Shown: positions 30,031 through 43,687, numbered from the stretch's first letter. The stretch: DNA of 64,000 bases from Ideonella sp. (GCA_015075165.1 JABTUY010000003.1:310001-374000), one strand, 5' to 3'. Made by a program: numbers and translations. Notes: generated by a model from the sequence alone, not told the origin.

Positions 30031-30106
30031 TGGAGCGGGAAAGGAGTCTCGAACTCCCGACCTCAACCTTGGCAAGGTTGCGCTCTACCAACTGAGCTAT
30101 TCCCGC
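30031..30106 (-). tRNA. tRNA-Gly (anticodon GCC)
   Basis: A 76-base tRNA with encoded CCA on the minus strand. The acceptor GCGGGAA/TTCCCGC, D-arm AGCTCAGTTGGTAGAGC, anticodon loop TTGCCAA (GCC) and T-arm GGGAGTTCGAGACTCCT all fold. A TATAAT box at 30148-30153 (minus strand) lies about 42 bases upstream, a plausible promoter of the tRNA-Gly/tRNA-Cys unit. Confidence 0.96.
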
Positions 30107-30183
30107 ATTCGGCCTGCACCGAAGCCCTGGCTGCGATGCAGGCCGCGATTATAGCCAGCCTCGCAGAGAGCCGGCACACCGTC

Positions 30184-32616
<2,433 letters not shown>

Positions 32617-32629
32617 GGGAACCTCTCTT

Positions 32630-32654
32630 TCTCAGGCCGAGGTGAGGCCTGAGA
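32630..32654 (-). promoter_or_regulatory. Hairpin in the lon 5' leader
   Basis: A perfect inverted repeat, TCTCAGGCC at 32630-32638 and GGCCTGAGA at 32646-32654 with a 7-base loop, ends only a few bases before the AGAGAGG ribosome site of lon. There is no T-run, so it is not a standard terminator for clpX; it may affect lon translation or mRNA stability. Confidence 0.4.
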
Positions 32655-32690
32655 CGGTGAATGCAAGTATCGGCAGAAAACGCGGGGACT

Positions 32691-33956
<1,266 letters not shown>

Positions 33957-34060
33957 GGGGTGCTCTGCGCGGTGATCAGCCGCTTGGTTCCCGGTCAATC
34001 AATGATATGCCATGCCCGCGCCGCCCCTGCCGGCCTTCACCACGCGCGCGCCATGCCGAT

Positions 34061-34080
34061 CGCCCGGGCGCGCCCGGGCG
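34061..34080. repeat. Tandem CGCCCGGGCG palindrome after clpP
   Basis: Two head-to-tail copies of CGCCCGGGCG make a 20-base palindrome just downstream of the clpP stop. It could stall RNA polymerase or stabilise the clpP 3' end. The rest of the 129-base clpP-clpX gap shows nothing clear. Confidence 0.45.
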
Positions 34081-34085
34081 TGGAT

Positions 34086-34694
34086 TTACGCACGCTTGTC
34101 GAGCACCTGGTCGATCAAGCCGTACTCCTTGGCCTCGGTGGGCGACATCCAGTAGTCGCGCTCCATGTCGGCCGCGATCTTCTCCACGCTCTGGCCGGTG
34201 CGCTCGGCGTAGATGCGGTTGAGCTGCTCGCGCGTCTTCAGGATCTCGCGCGCCTGGATCTCGATGTCGGCGGCCTGGCCCTGCGCGCCGCCGGAGGGTT
34301 GGTGGATCATCACGCGCGAGTTCGGCAGCGCTGCGCGCTTGCCCTTGGCACCGGCCATCAGCAGGAACGAGCCCATGCTGGCGGCCATGCCCATGCACAG
34401 CGTGGACACGTCGGGCTTGATGAACTGCATGGTGTCGAAGATCGACAGGCCGGCGCTGACGCTGCCGCCGGGCGAGTTGATGTACAGGAAGATGTCCTTG
34501 TCGGGGTTCTCGCTCTCGAGGAACAGCAGCTGCGCCACCACCAGGTTGGCCGTCGCGTCGACGATCGGCCCGACCAGGAACACGATGCGCTCGCGCAGCA
34601 GCCGGCTGTAGATGTCGTACGCACGCTCACCGCGGCCCGACTGCTCGATGACGATCGGCACCATGCCCAGGCCGGTGGTCTCCTCAACGCTCAT
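34086..34694 (-). CDS. clpP: ATP-dependent Clp protease proteolytic subunit ClpP
   Basis: The 202-residue serine protease has the catalytic triad S106 (GMAASMGSF), H131 (VMIHQP) and D180 (MERDYW), matching E. coli S111/H136/D185 after allowing for a shorter propeptide. The start ATG at 34694 overlaps the tig stop by 4 bases (ATGA), so ClpP synthesis is coupled to trigger factor. Together with ClpX downstream it forms the ClpXP protease. Confidence 0.97.
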   Translation of the reverse strand: MSVEETTGLGMVPIVIEQSGRGERAYDIYSRLLRERIVFLVGPIVDATANLVVAQLLFLESENPDKDIFLYINSPGGSVSAGLSIFDTMQFIKPDVSTLCMGMAASMGSFLLMAGAKGKRAALPNSRVMIHQPSGGAQGQAADIEIQAREILKTREQLNRIYAERTGQSVEKIAADMERDYWMSPTEAKEYGLIDQVLDKRA

Positions 34695-36004
34695 GCTGCG
34701 GACTCCATCAACTCGTTGAACGCCAGCTTCTTGTCGACCACCTGCGCGCGGCCGAGCACGTGCTGCGTGACGTTCGACTCGACCACCACCGCCTCGACTT
34801 CGGCCATGCGCTGGCGATCGGACAGGTACCAGCGCATCACCTCGGCCGGTTTCTCGTAGCTCTGCGATAGCTCCTCGATGTGCGCCTGCAGCTGCTCGGG
34901 CCGGGCCTGCAGGTTCTCGCGCCGCACCAGCTCGCCCACCACCAGGCCCAGGCGCACGCGGCGTTCGGCCTGCGGCTGGAAGATCTCGACCGGGATCGGC
35001 GCGTTGTCGGCATCCTTCACGCCGCGCTGCTTCAGGTCTTCGCGCGCCGCGGCGGTCATGCGGTCGGTCTCGGCGGCGACCAGCGACTTCGGCACCTCGA
35101 GCTCGGCGGCCTTCACCAGCGCGTCCATCACCGCGCCCTTGTTGCGCGACAACACGCGGAACTTCACCTCGCGCTCGAGGTTCTTGCGCACGTCGGCGCG
35201 CAGGTCGTCCTGCGCGCCCGAGGCGATGCCCAGCGCCTTGATGAAGGCCTCGTCCACCGTGGGCAGGTGCTGCGCCTCGATCTTCTTCATCGTGACGAGG
35301 AAGTCGGCCTCCTTGCCGGCGACGTCCTGGCTGCCGTAGTCGGCCGGGAACTGCAGCGGGAAGGTCTTCGACTGGCCGACCCGCATGCCACGCACCGCCT
35401 TGTCGAACTGCTCGAGCATCTGGCCCTCGCCGATCACGAAGGCGAAGCCCTCGGCCTTGCCGCCGGCGAAGCCCTCGCCGTCGATCTTGCCTTCGAAGTC
35501 GATCGTCGCGCGGTCGCCCTCGGCGGCGCCCTCGCTGGCCGGCCGCTGCGCGAAGCTGCGCCGCTGCTTGCGCAGGATGTCGACCGTGCGGTCGATCGCC
35601 GCGTCGTCGACTTCGCACGAGACACGCTCGACCTGCACGCCGGCTAGGTCGTGCAGCCTGACCTCGGGGTAGACCTCGAACGTCGCATCGAACGACATGC
35701 TGCCTTCGGGCGCACCGTCTTTCGGCGTGATGCGCGGCATGCCGGCCACGCGCAGCTTGGCCTCGGTGGCCGAGCGCTCGAACTCCGCGCCGATCTTGTC
35801 GTTCATCACCTCGTACTGCACCGACGCGCCGTAGCGCTGCGCCACCACCGACAGCGGCACCTTGCCGGGCCGGAAGCCGTCGGCACGCACGGTGCGCGAC
35901 AGCTTCTTCAAGCGCGACTCGACCTCGGCGCTGATCTCCTGCGCCGGCACGGTCAGCGTCATGCGCCGTTCGAGCTTCTCGAGGGTTTCGACTTGCACTG
36001 CCAT
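34691..36004 (-). CDS. tig: Trigger factor
   Basis: The 437-residue ribosome-associated chaperone and prolyl isomerase has an N-terminal ribosome-binding domain (with GFRPGKVP near 45), a central FKBP-type PPIase domain (about 155-245, [12 protein letters not shown] and [11 protein letters not shown]) and a C-terminal helical arm domain. It binds nascent chains at the ribosome exit. It starts 28 bases after the 3' end of tRNA-Leu(TAG), so both probably lie on one transcript, and it overlaps clpP. Confidence 0.97.
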   Translation of the reverse strand: MAVQVETLEKLERRMTLTVPAQEISAEVESRLKKLSRTVRADGFRPGKVPLSVVAQRYGASVQYEVMNDKIGAEFERSATEAKLRVAGMPRITPKDGAPEGSMSFDATFEVYPEVRLHDLAGVQVERVSCEVDDAAIDRTVDILRKQRRSFAQRPASEGAAEGDRATIDFEGKIDGEGFAGGKAEGFAFVIGEGQMLEQFDKAVRGMRVGQSKTFPLQFPADYGSQDVAGKEADFLVTMKKIEAQHLPTVDEAFIKALGIASGAQDDLRADVRKNLEREVKFRVLSRNKGAVMDALVKAAELEVPKSLVAAETDRMTAAAREDLKQRGVKDADNAPIPVEIFQPQAERRVRLGLVVGELVRRENLQARPEQLQAHIEELSQSYEKPAEVMRWYLSDRQRMAEVEAVVVESNVTQHVLGRAQVVDKKLAFNELMESAA

Positions 36005-36032
36005 TTCGCTTCTCTTGCTTCTGCCGTGGTTG

Positions 36033-36119
36033 TGGTGCGCGGGGCCGGACTCGAACCGGCACGCCGGTGAGGGCGTCAGGACCTAAACCTGGTGCGTCTA
36101 CCAATTTCGCCACCCGCGC
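36033..36119 (-). tRNA. tRNA-Leu (anticodon TAG)
   Basis: An 87-base class II tRNA with encoded CCA on the minus strand. The acceptor GCGCGGG/CCCGCGC pairs, the anticodon loop TTTAGGT encloses TAG, there is a long variable arm, and the T-arm is GCCGGTTCGAGTCCGGC. It is placed directly before tig. Confidence 0.95.
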
Positions 36120-36133
36120 GAGGGTGTGGGGAT

Positions 36134-36164
36134 GAAAAGCGGGGTCGCCTGCGGCGACCCCTTT
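36134..36164 (-). terminator. Intrinsic terminator of the RND efflux operon
   Basis: A perfect 9-base stem GGGGTCGCC/GGCGACCCC at 36141-36149 and 36153-36161 with a 3-base loop, followed on the minus strand by GCTTTTC. It begins about 27 bases after the transporter stop and precedes tRNA-Leu, insulating it. The plus strand also has a short TTT after the stem. Confidence 0.7.
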
Positions 36165-36190
36165 CAGGTGGAGGTGGCTTGGCGCGGATT

Positions 36191-39100
36191 CTAGCGTTCG
36201 CGCTGCACACGGAACCACGCGGCGTACATCGCCGGCAGCGACAGCAGCGTGAGCACGGTGGCGACGATCAGGCCGCCCATGATCGCCACCGCCATCGGCC
36301 CCCAGAACACGCTGCGCGACAGCGGGATCATCGCCAGCACCGCGGCCGCCGCCGTCAGCACGATCGGCCGGAAGCGCCGCACCGCCGCCTCGACGATCGC
36401 GTTCCAGGTGGCGACGCCCTTGGCGCGATCCTGCTCGATCTGGTCGATCAGGATCACCGAGTTGCGCATGATCATGCCCATCAGCGCGATCACGCCGAGC
36501 AGCGCGACGAAGCCGAACGGCCGGCCCAGCAGCAGCAGCGCCGCGGCGACACCGGCCATGCCCAGCGGCGCCGTCAGGAACACCAGGATCGCGCGCGAGA
36601 AGCTCTGCAACTGCAGCATCAGCAGCGTCAGCATGATGAACAGCATCACCGGCACGCCGACCGCGATCGAGCCCTGGCCCTTGCTGCTCTCCTCGGCCGC
36701 ACCGGCGAGCTGGATCTCGTAACCGGGCGGCATGCGCCGCTGCAACTCCTGCATGTGCGGCCACAGCCGCGCGCTGACGGTGGCGCCCTGCACGCCTTCG
36801 ATCACGTCGCCCTGCACCGTGATCGCGAACTTGCGCCCCTCGCGCCACATCACGCCCGGCTCGAAGCCGAAGCCGATGTGCGCCACCTGCGTCAGCGGCA
36901 CCGAGCGGCCGCTGGTCGTCGGCAGGTTCGCACTGCCGAGATCGGTGATCGCGTTGCGCTCCTCCAGCGGCTGGCGCAGCACGATGTCGACCAGCTTGTC
37001 GCCCTCGCGGTACTGGCCGATCGTGGTGCCCGAAAGGATCGTGCGCGACGACTGCGCCACCGACTGGCTGCTGACGCCGATGGCGCGCGCCTTGTCCTGG
37101 TCGATCTCCAGCTTCAGTGACTTGATCGACTCGTTCCAGTTGTCGTTGACGCCGCGCATCGCCGGGTCGGCCTGCAGCAGCGCGCGCGCCTGGTCGGCCC
37201 ACACGCGCACCTCGCGCGCGTCGGGGCCCATCACGCGGAACTGCACCGGGTACGGCACCGGCGGTCCGTTGGGCAGCAGCTTGACGCGACCGCGCACCTC
37301 CGGAAACTCCTCGGCCAGCAGCGTCGGCAGGTGCTTGCGCAGCGCTTCGCGCTCGGCGATGCCGCGCGTCAGCAGGATGCTTTGCGTCACGTTGGACTGC
37401 GGGAAGATCTGGTCCAGCGGCAGGTAGAAGCGCGGCACGCCCGAGCCGATCCACTGGCTCACGCTCTCGATGCCGGGCTCACCCATCATGCGCTGCTCGA
37501 AGCGCCGCGCAACGGCCTCGGTCTCCTGGATCGTGGCGCCCTCGGGCAGCCACAGGTCGACCAGGATCTCCGGCCGGCTCGAATCGGGGAAGAACTGCTG
37601 CTGCACGCGGCCCATGCCGGCCAGGCCCAGCGCGAAGGTCGCCACCGTGAGGCCGATGGTGATCCAGCGATGCTGCACGCACCAGTCGACCAGCGCGCGA
37701 AAGCGCGTGTAGAACGGCGTGTCGAACAGCTCGTGCGCGTCGCTCGGGCCCGCGCGGCTGCGCGTGCGCAGCAGCACCGCGCCGAGGTAGGGTACGAAGT
37801 ACACCGACACCACCCACGAGATCAGCAGCGCCGCCGACGTGACGGCGAAGATCGCGAACGTGTACTCGCCCACCGCCGAGCGCGCCAGCCCGATCGGCAG
37901 GAAGCCGGCCGCGGTGATCAGCGTGCCGGTCAGCATCGGCATCGAGGTGATCTCGTAGGCGAACGTGGCGGCGCGCTTCTTGTCATGGCCCTCCTCGAGC
38001 TTGCGCACCATCATCTCGACCGCGATGATCGCGTCGTCCACCAGCAGCCCGAGGGCGATGATCAGCGAGCCGAGCGAGATCTTGTGCAGGCCCACGCCCC
38101 AGTAGTACATCGTGACGAAGGTGATCGCCAGCACCAGCGGGATCGTGATGCCCACCACCAGGCCCGGACGCAGGTCGATGCGCAATGGCCGGGTGTGCAG
38201 GCCGAGGCTGACGAAGCTCACCGCCAGCACGACGACGATCGCCTCGATCAGCACGCGCACGAACTCGCCGACCGAGCGCGTCACGGCCTTCGGCTGATCC
38301 TGGATCTGCGTCAGCTCGATGCCGGCCGGCAGGTCGTGCTTCAGCGCATCGACCCGTTCGTGCAGCGCGTGGCCGAGCGCCACGATGTCGCCGCCCTTGG
38401 CCATCGCCACGCCGAGCGCGATCACCGGCTTGCCCTGGTAGCGCACCTTCACCGCCGGCGGGTCGACCGTGCCGCGGCGGATCTCGGCGATGTCCGACAG
38501 CCGCAGGCTGCTGGCCACGCCGGTGGCCGGGTTGACGGCACGGATCGGGAAGCGGCGCAGCTCGTCGACCGAATCGAACGCGCCGGCCACGCGCACCTGC
38601 AGGTTCTGCGTGCCGGCGTTGAGCACGCCCGCGCCCTCGACCGCGTTCTGCGCGCCGAGCTGGGCGATCACCTGGTTCAGGTCGAGACCCAGTTCGGCCA
38701 GCCGCTTGTGCGAGATCTCGACGAACAGCTTCTCGGGCTGCACGCCGAACAGCTCGACCTTCGCGACGTCGGGCACGCGCAGCAGCGCCGAGCGAACGTC
38801 CTCGGCGAAGACGCGCAGCTCCTCGTCGCTGAAGCCGGCGGCCGACAGCGCGAAGATCGAACCGTAGACGTCGCCGAAATCGTCGTTGAACAGCGGCCCG
38901 ACCACGCCCTGCGGCAGCGTGCCGCGCATGTCGGTTGCCCGCTTGCGCACCTGGTACCAGGCGTCGGCCACCTCCTTCGGTGGCGCGCTGTCCTTGAGCT
39001 GCAGGATGGTCAGCGATTCGCCCGGCTTGGTGTAGCTGCGGATGATGTCGGCGTTCGGCACGCCCTGCAGCGTGCGCTCGATCTTGTCGGTGACCTGCTC

Positions 39101-39328
39101 GGCCATCTGCTGCGCGCCGGCGCCCGGCCAGAACGCCTGCACGACCATGGCCCGGAAGGTGAACGGGGGGTCTTCGTCCTGCCCGAGCTGGAAGTACGCG
39201 GCAACGCCGAGCACCATCAGCACCACCAGCAGGTAGCGCGTGAGCGCCGGATGCTCCAGCGCCCAGGCAGAGATGTTGAAGCGCGCGGCGCCAGCGGGCG
39301 CGGTGGCGGTGGTGGCCGTGGCGCTCAT
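36191..39328 (-). CDS. RND family efflux transporter permease
   Basis: The 1045-residue inner-membrane proton-drug antiporter has the AcrB plan: TM1 near residue 25-45, a large periplasmic loop, TM2-6, a second periplasmic loop, then TM8-12. The proton-relay aspartates are in TM4 ([15 protein letters not shown]), and [11 protein letters not shown] matches the HAE/MdtC-like subgroup. It exports drugs or toxic compounds with the adaptor encoded upstream. ATG 39328 is preferred; a TTG six codons earlier would overlap the adaptor stop by 4 bases. No outer-membrane channel gene is in the window. Confidence 0.9.
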   Translation of the reverse strand: MSATATTATAPAGAARFNISAWALEHPALTRYLLVVLMVLGVAAYFQLGQDEDPPFTFRAMVVQAFWPGAGAQQMAEQVTDKIERTLQGVPNADIIRSYTKPGESLTILQLKDSAPPKEVADAWYQVRKRATDMRGTLPQGVVGPLFNDDFGDVYGSIFALSAAGFSDEELRVFAEDVRSALLRVPDVAKVELFGVQPEKLFVEISHKRLAELGLDLNQVIAQLGAQNAVEGAGVLNAGTQNLQVRVAGAFDSVDELRRFPIRAVNPATGVASSLRLSDIAEIRRGTVDPPAVKVRYQGKPVIALGVAMAKGGDIVALGHALHERVDALKHDLPAGIELTQIQDQPKAVTRSVGEFVRVLIEAIVVVLAVSFVSLGLHTRPLRIDLRPGLVVGITIPLVLAITFVTMYYWGVGLHKISLGSLIIALGLLVDDAIIAVEMMVRKLEEGHDKKRAATFAYEITSMPMLTGTLITAAGFLPIGLARSAVGEYTFAIFAVTSAALLISWVVSVYFVPYLGAVLLRTRSRAGPSDAHELFDTPFYTRFRALVDWCVQHRWITIGLTVATFALGLAGMGRVQQQFFPDSSRPEILVDLWLPEGATIQETEAVARRFEQRMMGEPGIESVSQWIGSGVPRFYLPLDQIFPQSNVTQSILLTRGIAEREALRKHLPTLLAEEFPEVRGRVKLLPNGPPVPYPVQFRVMGPDAREVRVWADQARALLQADPAMRGVNDNWNESIKSLKLEIDQDKARAIGVSSQSVAQSSRTILSGTTIGQYREGDKLVDIVLRQPLEERNAITDLGSANLPTTSGRSVPLTQVAHIGFGFEPGVMWREGRKFAITVQGDVIEGVQGATVSARLWPHMQELQRRMPPGYEIQLAGAAEESSKGQGSIAVGVPVMLFIMLTLLMLQLQSFSRAILVFLTAPLGMAGVAAALLLLGRPFGFVALLGVIALMGMIMRNSVILIDQIEQDRAKGVATWNAIVEAAVRRFRPIVLTAAAAVLAMIPLSRSVFWGPMAVAIMGGLIVATVLTLLSLPAMYAAWFRVQRER

Positions 39329-39342
39329 CGTGGTGGCCTGCT

Positions 39343-40461
39343 TCAACGCGCCGGCCCGGTGTTCGACGCGGTCGACACCCGCTCGGCGTACAGCCGCACC
39401 TTCTGCCCTGGGTTCAGCACGTGCACGCCCGCCACCACGATGGTCTGGCCGGCTTGCACGCCTTGGGCCAGCGTCACGTCGTTGCCGTCGGCCCCGGCCA
39501 CGCGGACCGGCTGCGCCTTCACCGTCATCGTGCCGCGGTCGAGCACCCAGACGGCCGGCACGCCCTTGGCCTCGAACACCGCGGTCAACGGCACCTTGAT
39601 GCCCTCGGCCCCTCGCGCTGTCTCGACCTTCACGCTCGCGGTCTGCCCGAGGCGGACGGCCGCATGCCCGACGTCGGCCTTGACGACGAAGGTACGCGTC
39701 ACCGGGTCGGCCGCGGCGGCCACTTCACGCACGGTGGCCGCGATCGGCTGCCGGCCGTTGTTCCACAGGCGCGCCTGCATTGCACCGGTCTTGCCGAGCA
39801 GCGCGCGAATCTCCGCCACGCGATCTTCGGGCACGTTGAACACCACGTCGCGCGGACCATCGTGCGCGAGGCGAACCACTGGCGCACCGGCGGCGACCAC
39901 GGCACCGGGCTCGACGTCGACCCCGGTGATGACGCCCGCCGCATCGGCCGACAGCGTCGCATAGCGCGCCTGGTTGCCTTGCACGTTGGCCTGGGTCTGC
40001 GCCTGTTCGAATTGCGCGCGGGCCGCGGTCAGCGCGGCCGCACGGCGGTCGAGTTCCAGACCGCTGATGAAGCCTTGATCGCGCAGTTCCTTGAAGCGCT
40101 TGAACTCGGCTTCGCTGAACAGGTAGTTCGCCTTGGCGGCACCAAGCGCTGCCTGCGCGGACTGCTGCCCGAGTTGGAGGTCAGCTGGATCCAGCCGCGC
40201 AAGGGCCTGTCCCGCGCGCACCGCGTCGCCGAGGTTGACCGGACGCGACAGCAACTTGCCGCCGACGCGGAAGCCCAGGCGTGATTCGGTGCGGGCCCGG
40301 ATTTCGGCAGCGTACTCTTGCGCGCTGCCGATTGCGCTGTTGACCAGCGTGAGCGTGCGCACCGCGCGCACCGGTTCGGCCGTCGGCGTGGCGGGCGTGC
40401 ACGCCGCGACGAGAATCGCGACGGGGCCTGCGAGCAAGAGGGTGGTTGTCGAGTACTTCAT
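39343..40461 (-). CDS. RND efflux periplasmic adaptor (membrane fusion protein)
   Basis: This 372-residue lipoprotein has a signal peptide ending in LVAAC (lipobox, cysteine at residue 21), a barrel/lipoyl part (GGKLLSRPVNLGDAVRAGQALARLDPADL), an alpha-hairpin (AAKANYLFSEAEFKRFKELRDQGFIS and following coils) and beta-barrel plus membrane-proximal domains. It links the inner-membrane pump to an outer-membrane channel. It is the first gene of the operon; the promoter/operator 82 bases upstream is unusually clear. Confidence 0.92.
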   Translation of the reverse strand: MKYSTTTLLLAGPVAILVAACTPATPTAEPVRAVRTLTLVNSAIGSAQEYAAEIRARTESRLGFRVGGKLLSRPVNLGDAVRAGQALARLDPADLQLGQQSAQAALGAAKANYLFSEAEFKRFKELRDQGFISGLELDRRAAALTAARAQFEQAQTQANVQGNQARYATLSADAAGVITGVDVEPGAVVAAGAPVVRLAHDGPRDVVFNVPEDRVAEIRALLGKTGAMQARLWNNGRQPIAATVREVAAAADPVTRTFVVKADVGHAAVRLGQTASVKVETARGAEGIKVPLTAVFEAKGVPAVWVLDRGTMTVKAQPVRVAGADGNDVTLAQGVQAGQTIVVAGVHVLNPGQKVRLYAERVSTASNTGPAR

Positions 40462-40528
40462 CGGCGTGAGACGTTGCGATCGGGTTCATCCTGGGCCGAG
40501 ACGCAGCGGGGATTCCCGATAATTAATG

Positions 40529-40572
40529 ACTGACCGGTCAGTAATATAGATCTGGCTCCCCGGACTTGTCAA
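40529..40572 (-). promoter_or_regulatory. Efflux operon promoter with TetR-type operator
   Basis: On the minus strand, TTGACA (40567-40572), an 18-base spacer and TATATT (40543-40548) form a near-consensus sigma70 promoter. Directly behind the -10 box lies the perfect 14-base palindrome ACTGACCGGTCAGT (40529-40542), a pattern typical of TetR/AcrR operators, placed at the transcription start so that binding would block initiation. No TetR gene is encoded in the window. Confidence 0.75.
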
Positions 40573-40596
40573 ACGCCAATCTCCTTCGGTCGCGGC

Positions 40597-41481
40597 GTGC
40601 CATGGACAATGCGCGCCGTGGGCGTGGGTCACTACGAGAACTTTCCGGTCGCCACGCTGCTGTGCCCGCCGGCCTTGCGAGCACCGGTGCGAGCGATCTA
40701 TGCCTTCGCGCGCACTGGCGACGACCTCGCCGACGAGGGCGACTGGCCTGCGGCGCATCGACTGCAGCAACTCGCGCGCTATCGCGATGCCTTGAGAGCG
40801 ACAACCGCGCAGGCCGGCGGCCACACGCAGCCGCCGTCACCGACCGAGTGGCCCGAGGTGTTCGGCCCGCTGGCCACCGCGCTGCGCCGCTACCACCTCG
40901 CCCCAGAGCTGCTGCATGCGCTGCTCGACGCATTCGAGCAGGACGTGCACAACCCGCCCTACGCCGACCGCGCGGCGCTGCTCGCCTATTGCAGCCGCTC
41001 GGCCAACCCGGTGGGCCGGTTGCTGTTGCAGCTGCACGGCATCGACAACGCACAGGCGCTGCGCGAATCGGATGCCATCTGCTCCGCGCTGCAGTTGATC
41101 AACTTCTGGCAGGACCTGAGTGTCGACCTGCCGCGCGGCCGCGACTACGTGCCGCGCGACGATCGCGCCCGCCATGGCCTGGCTGCGCAATCGCCGTTGC
41201 ACGACACGCCGGCTGCGCGCGCGCTGGTACGTGAACTCGTCGGCTGGGCCGCGACGCTGATGGCCGAGGGCGCGCCTCTGCCACTGCGCGTTCCCGGCCG
41301 CGCGGGATGGGAGCTGCGCCTGGTGGTGCACGGCGGCTGGCGCATCCTGGAGAGAATCGCGCGCATGGAGCACCGCTCGTTTGCCGTTCGTCCGCGTCTC
41401 ACGCTGCGCGATACGCCGCTGCTCGGCTGGCGCGCGCTGACCTACCGGCCGGGTTGGTTCGACGCCGGGCGCCTGCGATGA
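40597..41481 (+). CDS. hpnC: Squalene synthase-like HpnC
   Basis: This 294-residue trans-isoprenyl diphosphate synthase-fold protein has HYENFPVATLLCP and the aspartate-rich FARTGDDLADEGD, plus the second acidic motif NFWQDLSVDLPRGR. In the HpnCDE route HpnC turns presqualene diphosphate into hydroxysqualene. The start is uncertain: GTG 40597, ATG 40609 or GTG 40618 all fit, and the family usually begins only a few residues before HYENFP. The gene is divergent from the efflux operon (135-base gap) and overlaps hpnD by 4 bases. Confidence 0.9.
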   Translation: MPWTMRAVGVGHYENFPVATLLCPPALRAPVRAIYAFARTGDDLADEGDWPAAHRLQQLARYRDALRATTAQAGGHTQPPSPTEWPEVFGPLATALRRYHLAPELLHALLDAFEQDVHNPPYADRAALLAYCSRSANPVGRLLLQLHGIDNAQALRESDAICSALQLINFWQDLSVDLPRGRDYVPRDDRARHGLAAQSPLHDTPAARALVRELVGWAATLMAEGAPLPLRVPGRAGWELRLVVHGGWRILERIARMEHRSFAVRPRLTLRDTPLLGWRALTYRPGWFDAGRLR

Positions 41482-42326
41482 CGCCGCAGGAATACGTACA
41501 GGACAAGGCGGCACGCAGCGGCTCGTCGTTCTACTACGCCTTCCTGTTCCTGCCCCCGCCCAAGCGCGCGGCAATCACCGCGTTCTATGCCTTCTGCCGC
41601 GAGGTGGACGACGTGGTCGACGACGCGCTCGACCCCGGCGTTGCAGCGGCCAAACTGGCCTGGTGGCGGCAGGAGGTGGCCACGTCGTTCGCCGGGCAGC
41701 CGAGCCACCCGGTGACGAAGGCGCTGATGCCGCACACGGCATTGCACGGCATCGCTGCGTCACACCTCGCGGCGGTGATCGACGGCTGCGAGATGGACCT
41801 GCAGCAGACGCGCTACCTCGACTTTGCCGGCCTCGAGCGCTACTGCCATCTGGTGGCCGGCGTGGTCGGCGAGGTGGCAGCCAACATCTTCGGCCGCACA
41901 CAGCAGCAGACGGTGGACTACGCCCACACGCTCGGCCGCGCACTGCAGCTGACCAACATCATCCGCGATGTCGGCGACGATGCGCGCCGCGGGCGCATCT
42001 ACCTGCCTATGGACGAACTGCAACGCTTCGGTGTCAAGGCCGCCGAGATCCTGCAGCGGCAGGCGCCCTGGGGCTACAGCGAGCGCTTCACCGAACTGAT
42101 GCGCTTCCAGGCCGCGCGCGCACAGCAGACCTACGACGACGCGCTGGCCTTGTTGCCACCCGAAGACCGGGCGGCGCAGCGGCCGGGCCTGATGATGGCC
42201 AACATCTACCGCACATTGCTGCGCGAGATCGAGGCCGACGGCTTCCAGGTGCTGCACCAGCGCACGTCGCTGACGCCGCTGCGCAAGCTGTGGATCGCCG
42301 TGCGCACCACGTGGCAAGACCGGTGA
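41478..42326 (+). CDS. hpnD: Presqualene diphosphate synthase HpnD
   Basis: This 282-residue all-helical prenyl transferase has FLPPPKRAAITAFYAFCREVDDVVDD (first Asp-rich motif) and QLTNIIRDVGDDARRGRIYLP (second motif). It couples two farnesyl diphosphates to presqualene diphosphate. ATG 41478 overlaps the hpnC stop (ATGA), and its own stop overlaps the hpnE GTG start, so the three proteins are made as a coupled set. Confidence 0.94.
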   Translation: MTPQEYVQDKAARSGSSFYYAFLFLPPPKRAAITAFYAFCREVDDVVDDALDPGVAAAKLAWWRQEVATSFAGQPSHPVTKALMPHTALHGIAASHLAAVIDGCEMDLQQTRYLDFAGLERYCHLVAGVVGEVAANIFGRTQQQTVDYAHTLGRALQLTNIIRDVGDDARRGRIYLPMDELQRFGVKAAEILQRQAPWGYSERFTELMRFQAARAQQTYDDALALLPPEDRAAQRPGLMMANIYRTLLREIEADGFQVLHQRTSLTPLRKLWIAVRTTWQDR

Positions 42327-43606
42327 GCCGGCAGCGCGTGGCGGTGATCGGCGCCGGCTGGGCCGGCCTGGCCGCCGCCGTCGAGGCCACGCGGCGCGGG
42401 CACGATGTGGCGCTGTACGAGATGGCCGCGCAGCCCGGCGGCCGGGCCCGCAGCGTGGCGATCGACGCCACGACCACGCTCGACAACGGACAGCACATCC
42501 TGATCGGTGCCTATACGCAAGCACTCGCGCTGATGCGCGCCGTCGGCGTCGAGCCCGAGCGCGTGCTGCTGCGCCGTCCGCTCGAGCTGCTGTATCCCGA
42601 CGGCACCGGCCTGCGCATGCCGCGCGGCCCGGTACACCTGGCTTTCGCCTGGGCGGTGCTGCGCGCGCGCGGCTGGTCCTTGGCACAACGCGGCGCGCTG
42701 CTGGCGCGCGCGGCCACCTGGCTGCGCCACGGCATGCGCAACCCCGGCGTGCAGACGGTCGACGATCTGTGCGCAGGGTTGCCGGCTCGCATCCGCGAGG
42801 ACCTCATCGATCCGCTGTGCATCGCCGCGCTGAACACCCCAGCGAGCGAAGCCAGTGCCACGGTGTTCCTGCGTGTGCTGTCCGACGCGCTGTTCGGTGG
42901 TCGCGGGCACTCCGACCTGCTGCTGCCGCGCACGAGCTTGTCGGCGCTGTTGCCCGAGCCTGCGCTGCGCTGGCTGATACGCCAGGGAGCGGACTGCCAG
43001 CTCGGTCGGCGCGTCGGCCAGCTCGCACGCGACGGCGCCGGCTGGCGCGTCGACGACCAAGCCTTCGATGCCGTGGTGCTGGCCAGCAGCGCAGTCGAGG
43101 CAGCGCGGCTGGTGGCCAGCGTGAACCCATCATGGTCACGATCCGCTGCCGCGCTGCGCTACGAACCGATCGCGACGCTCTATCTGCGCCGCGGGGCGGC
43201 GCCCTGCGCGTCGCCGATGGTGGCGCTGCGCAGTGCGGCCGAAGCACCCGCGCAGTTCGCCTTCGATCTCGAGCGGCTCGGCTCGCACGCCGGTATCGTG
43301 GCGTTCGTCGTCAGCGGCGCGCGCAAGTGGCTCGACCACGGCATGCCGGCGCTGGTCGATGCCGTGCAACGCCAGGCCCTGCGCGACCTGCCGGGCTCGT
43401 TCGGCGGTGGGGCGACCCTGGTGCACGCCGCGATGGAACGTCGGGCCACGTTCGCCTGTACCCCGGAGCTGCAGCGCCCGCCGATGGCGATCGCGTCGGG
43501 GCTCTATGCCGCCGGCGATCATGTGCAGGGCCCCTACCCCGCGACGCTGGAAGGCGCGGTGCGCTCGGGGCTCGACGCCGCCCGGGCGATCGCGTGCCGC
43601 GCCTGA
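42323..43606 (+). CDS. hpnE: Hydroxysqualene dehydroxylase HpnE
   Basis: This 427-residue FAD amine-oxidase-fold protein has the N-terminal dinucleotide motif VAVIGAGWAGLAAAVEA, GGRARS, LDNGQHILIGAY, and the C-terminal FAD contact GLYAAGDHVQGPYPATLEGAVRSG. It reduces hydroxysqualene to squalene, the precursor of hopanoid membrane lipids. GTG 42323 overlaps the hpnD stop. Squalene-hopene cyclase is not in the window, so squalene may be used elsewhere or shc lies in another locus. Confidence 0.92.
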   Translation: MSRQRVAVIGAGWAGLAAAVEATRRGHDVALYEMAAQPGGRARSVAIDATTTLDNGQHILIGAYTQALALMRAVGVEPERVLLRRPLELLYPDGTGLRMPRGPVHLAFAWAVLRARGWSLAQRGALLARAATWLRHGMRNPGVQTVDDLCAGLPARIREDLIDPLCIAALNTPASEASATVFLRVLSDALFGGRGHSDLLLPRTSLSALLPEPALRWLIRQGADCQLGRRVGQLARDGAGWRVDDQAFDAVVLASSAVEAARLVASVNPSWSRSAAALRYEPIATLYLRRGAAPCASPMVALRSAAEAPAQFAFDLERLGSHAGIVAFVVSGARKWLDHGMPALVDAVQRQALRDLPGSFGGGATLVHAAMERRATFACTPELQRPPMAIASGLYAAGDHVQGPYPATLEGAVRSGLDAARAIACRA

Positions 43607-43687
43607 GCCACGGCACGCCTGCACCGGCTGCGCAGCCACACGGTCGGCGGGCAACAAGCGCCTTGCCGTCATGCAGAATCCCGTCCC

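Noticed and set aside
39329-39346. TTG at 39346 as the RND permease start
   Set aside because: It would overlap the adaptor stop, but the ATG six codons later is the stronger start codon and gives a full-length protein; it remains a minor alternative.
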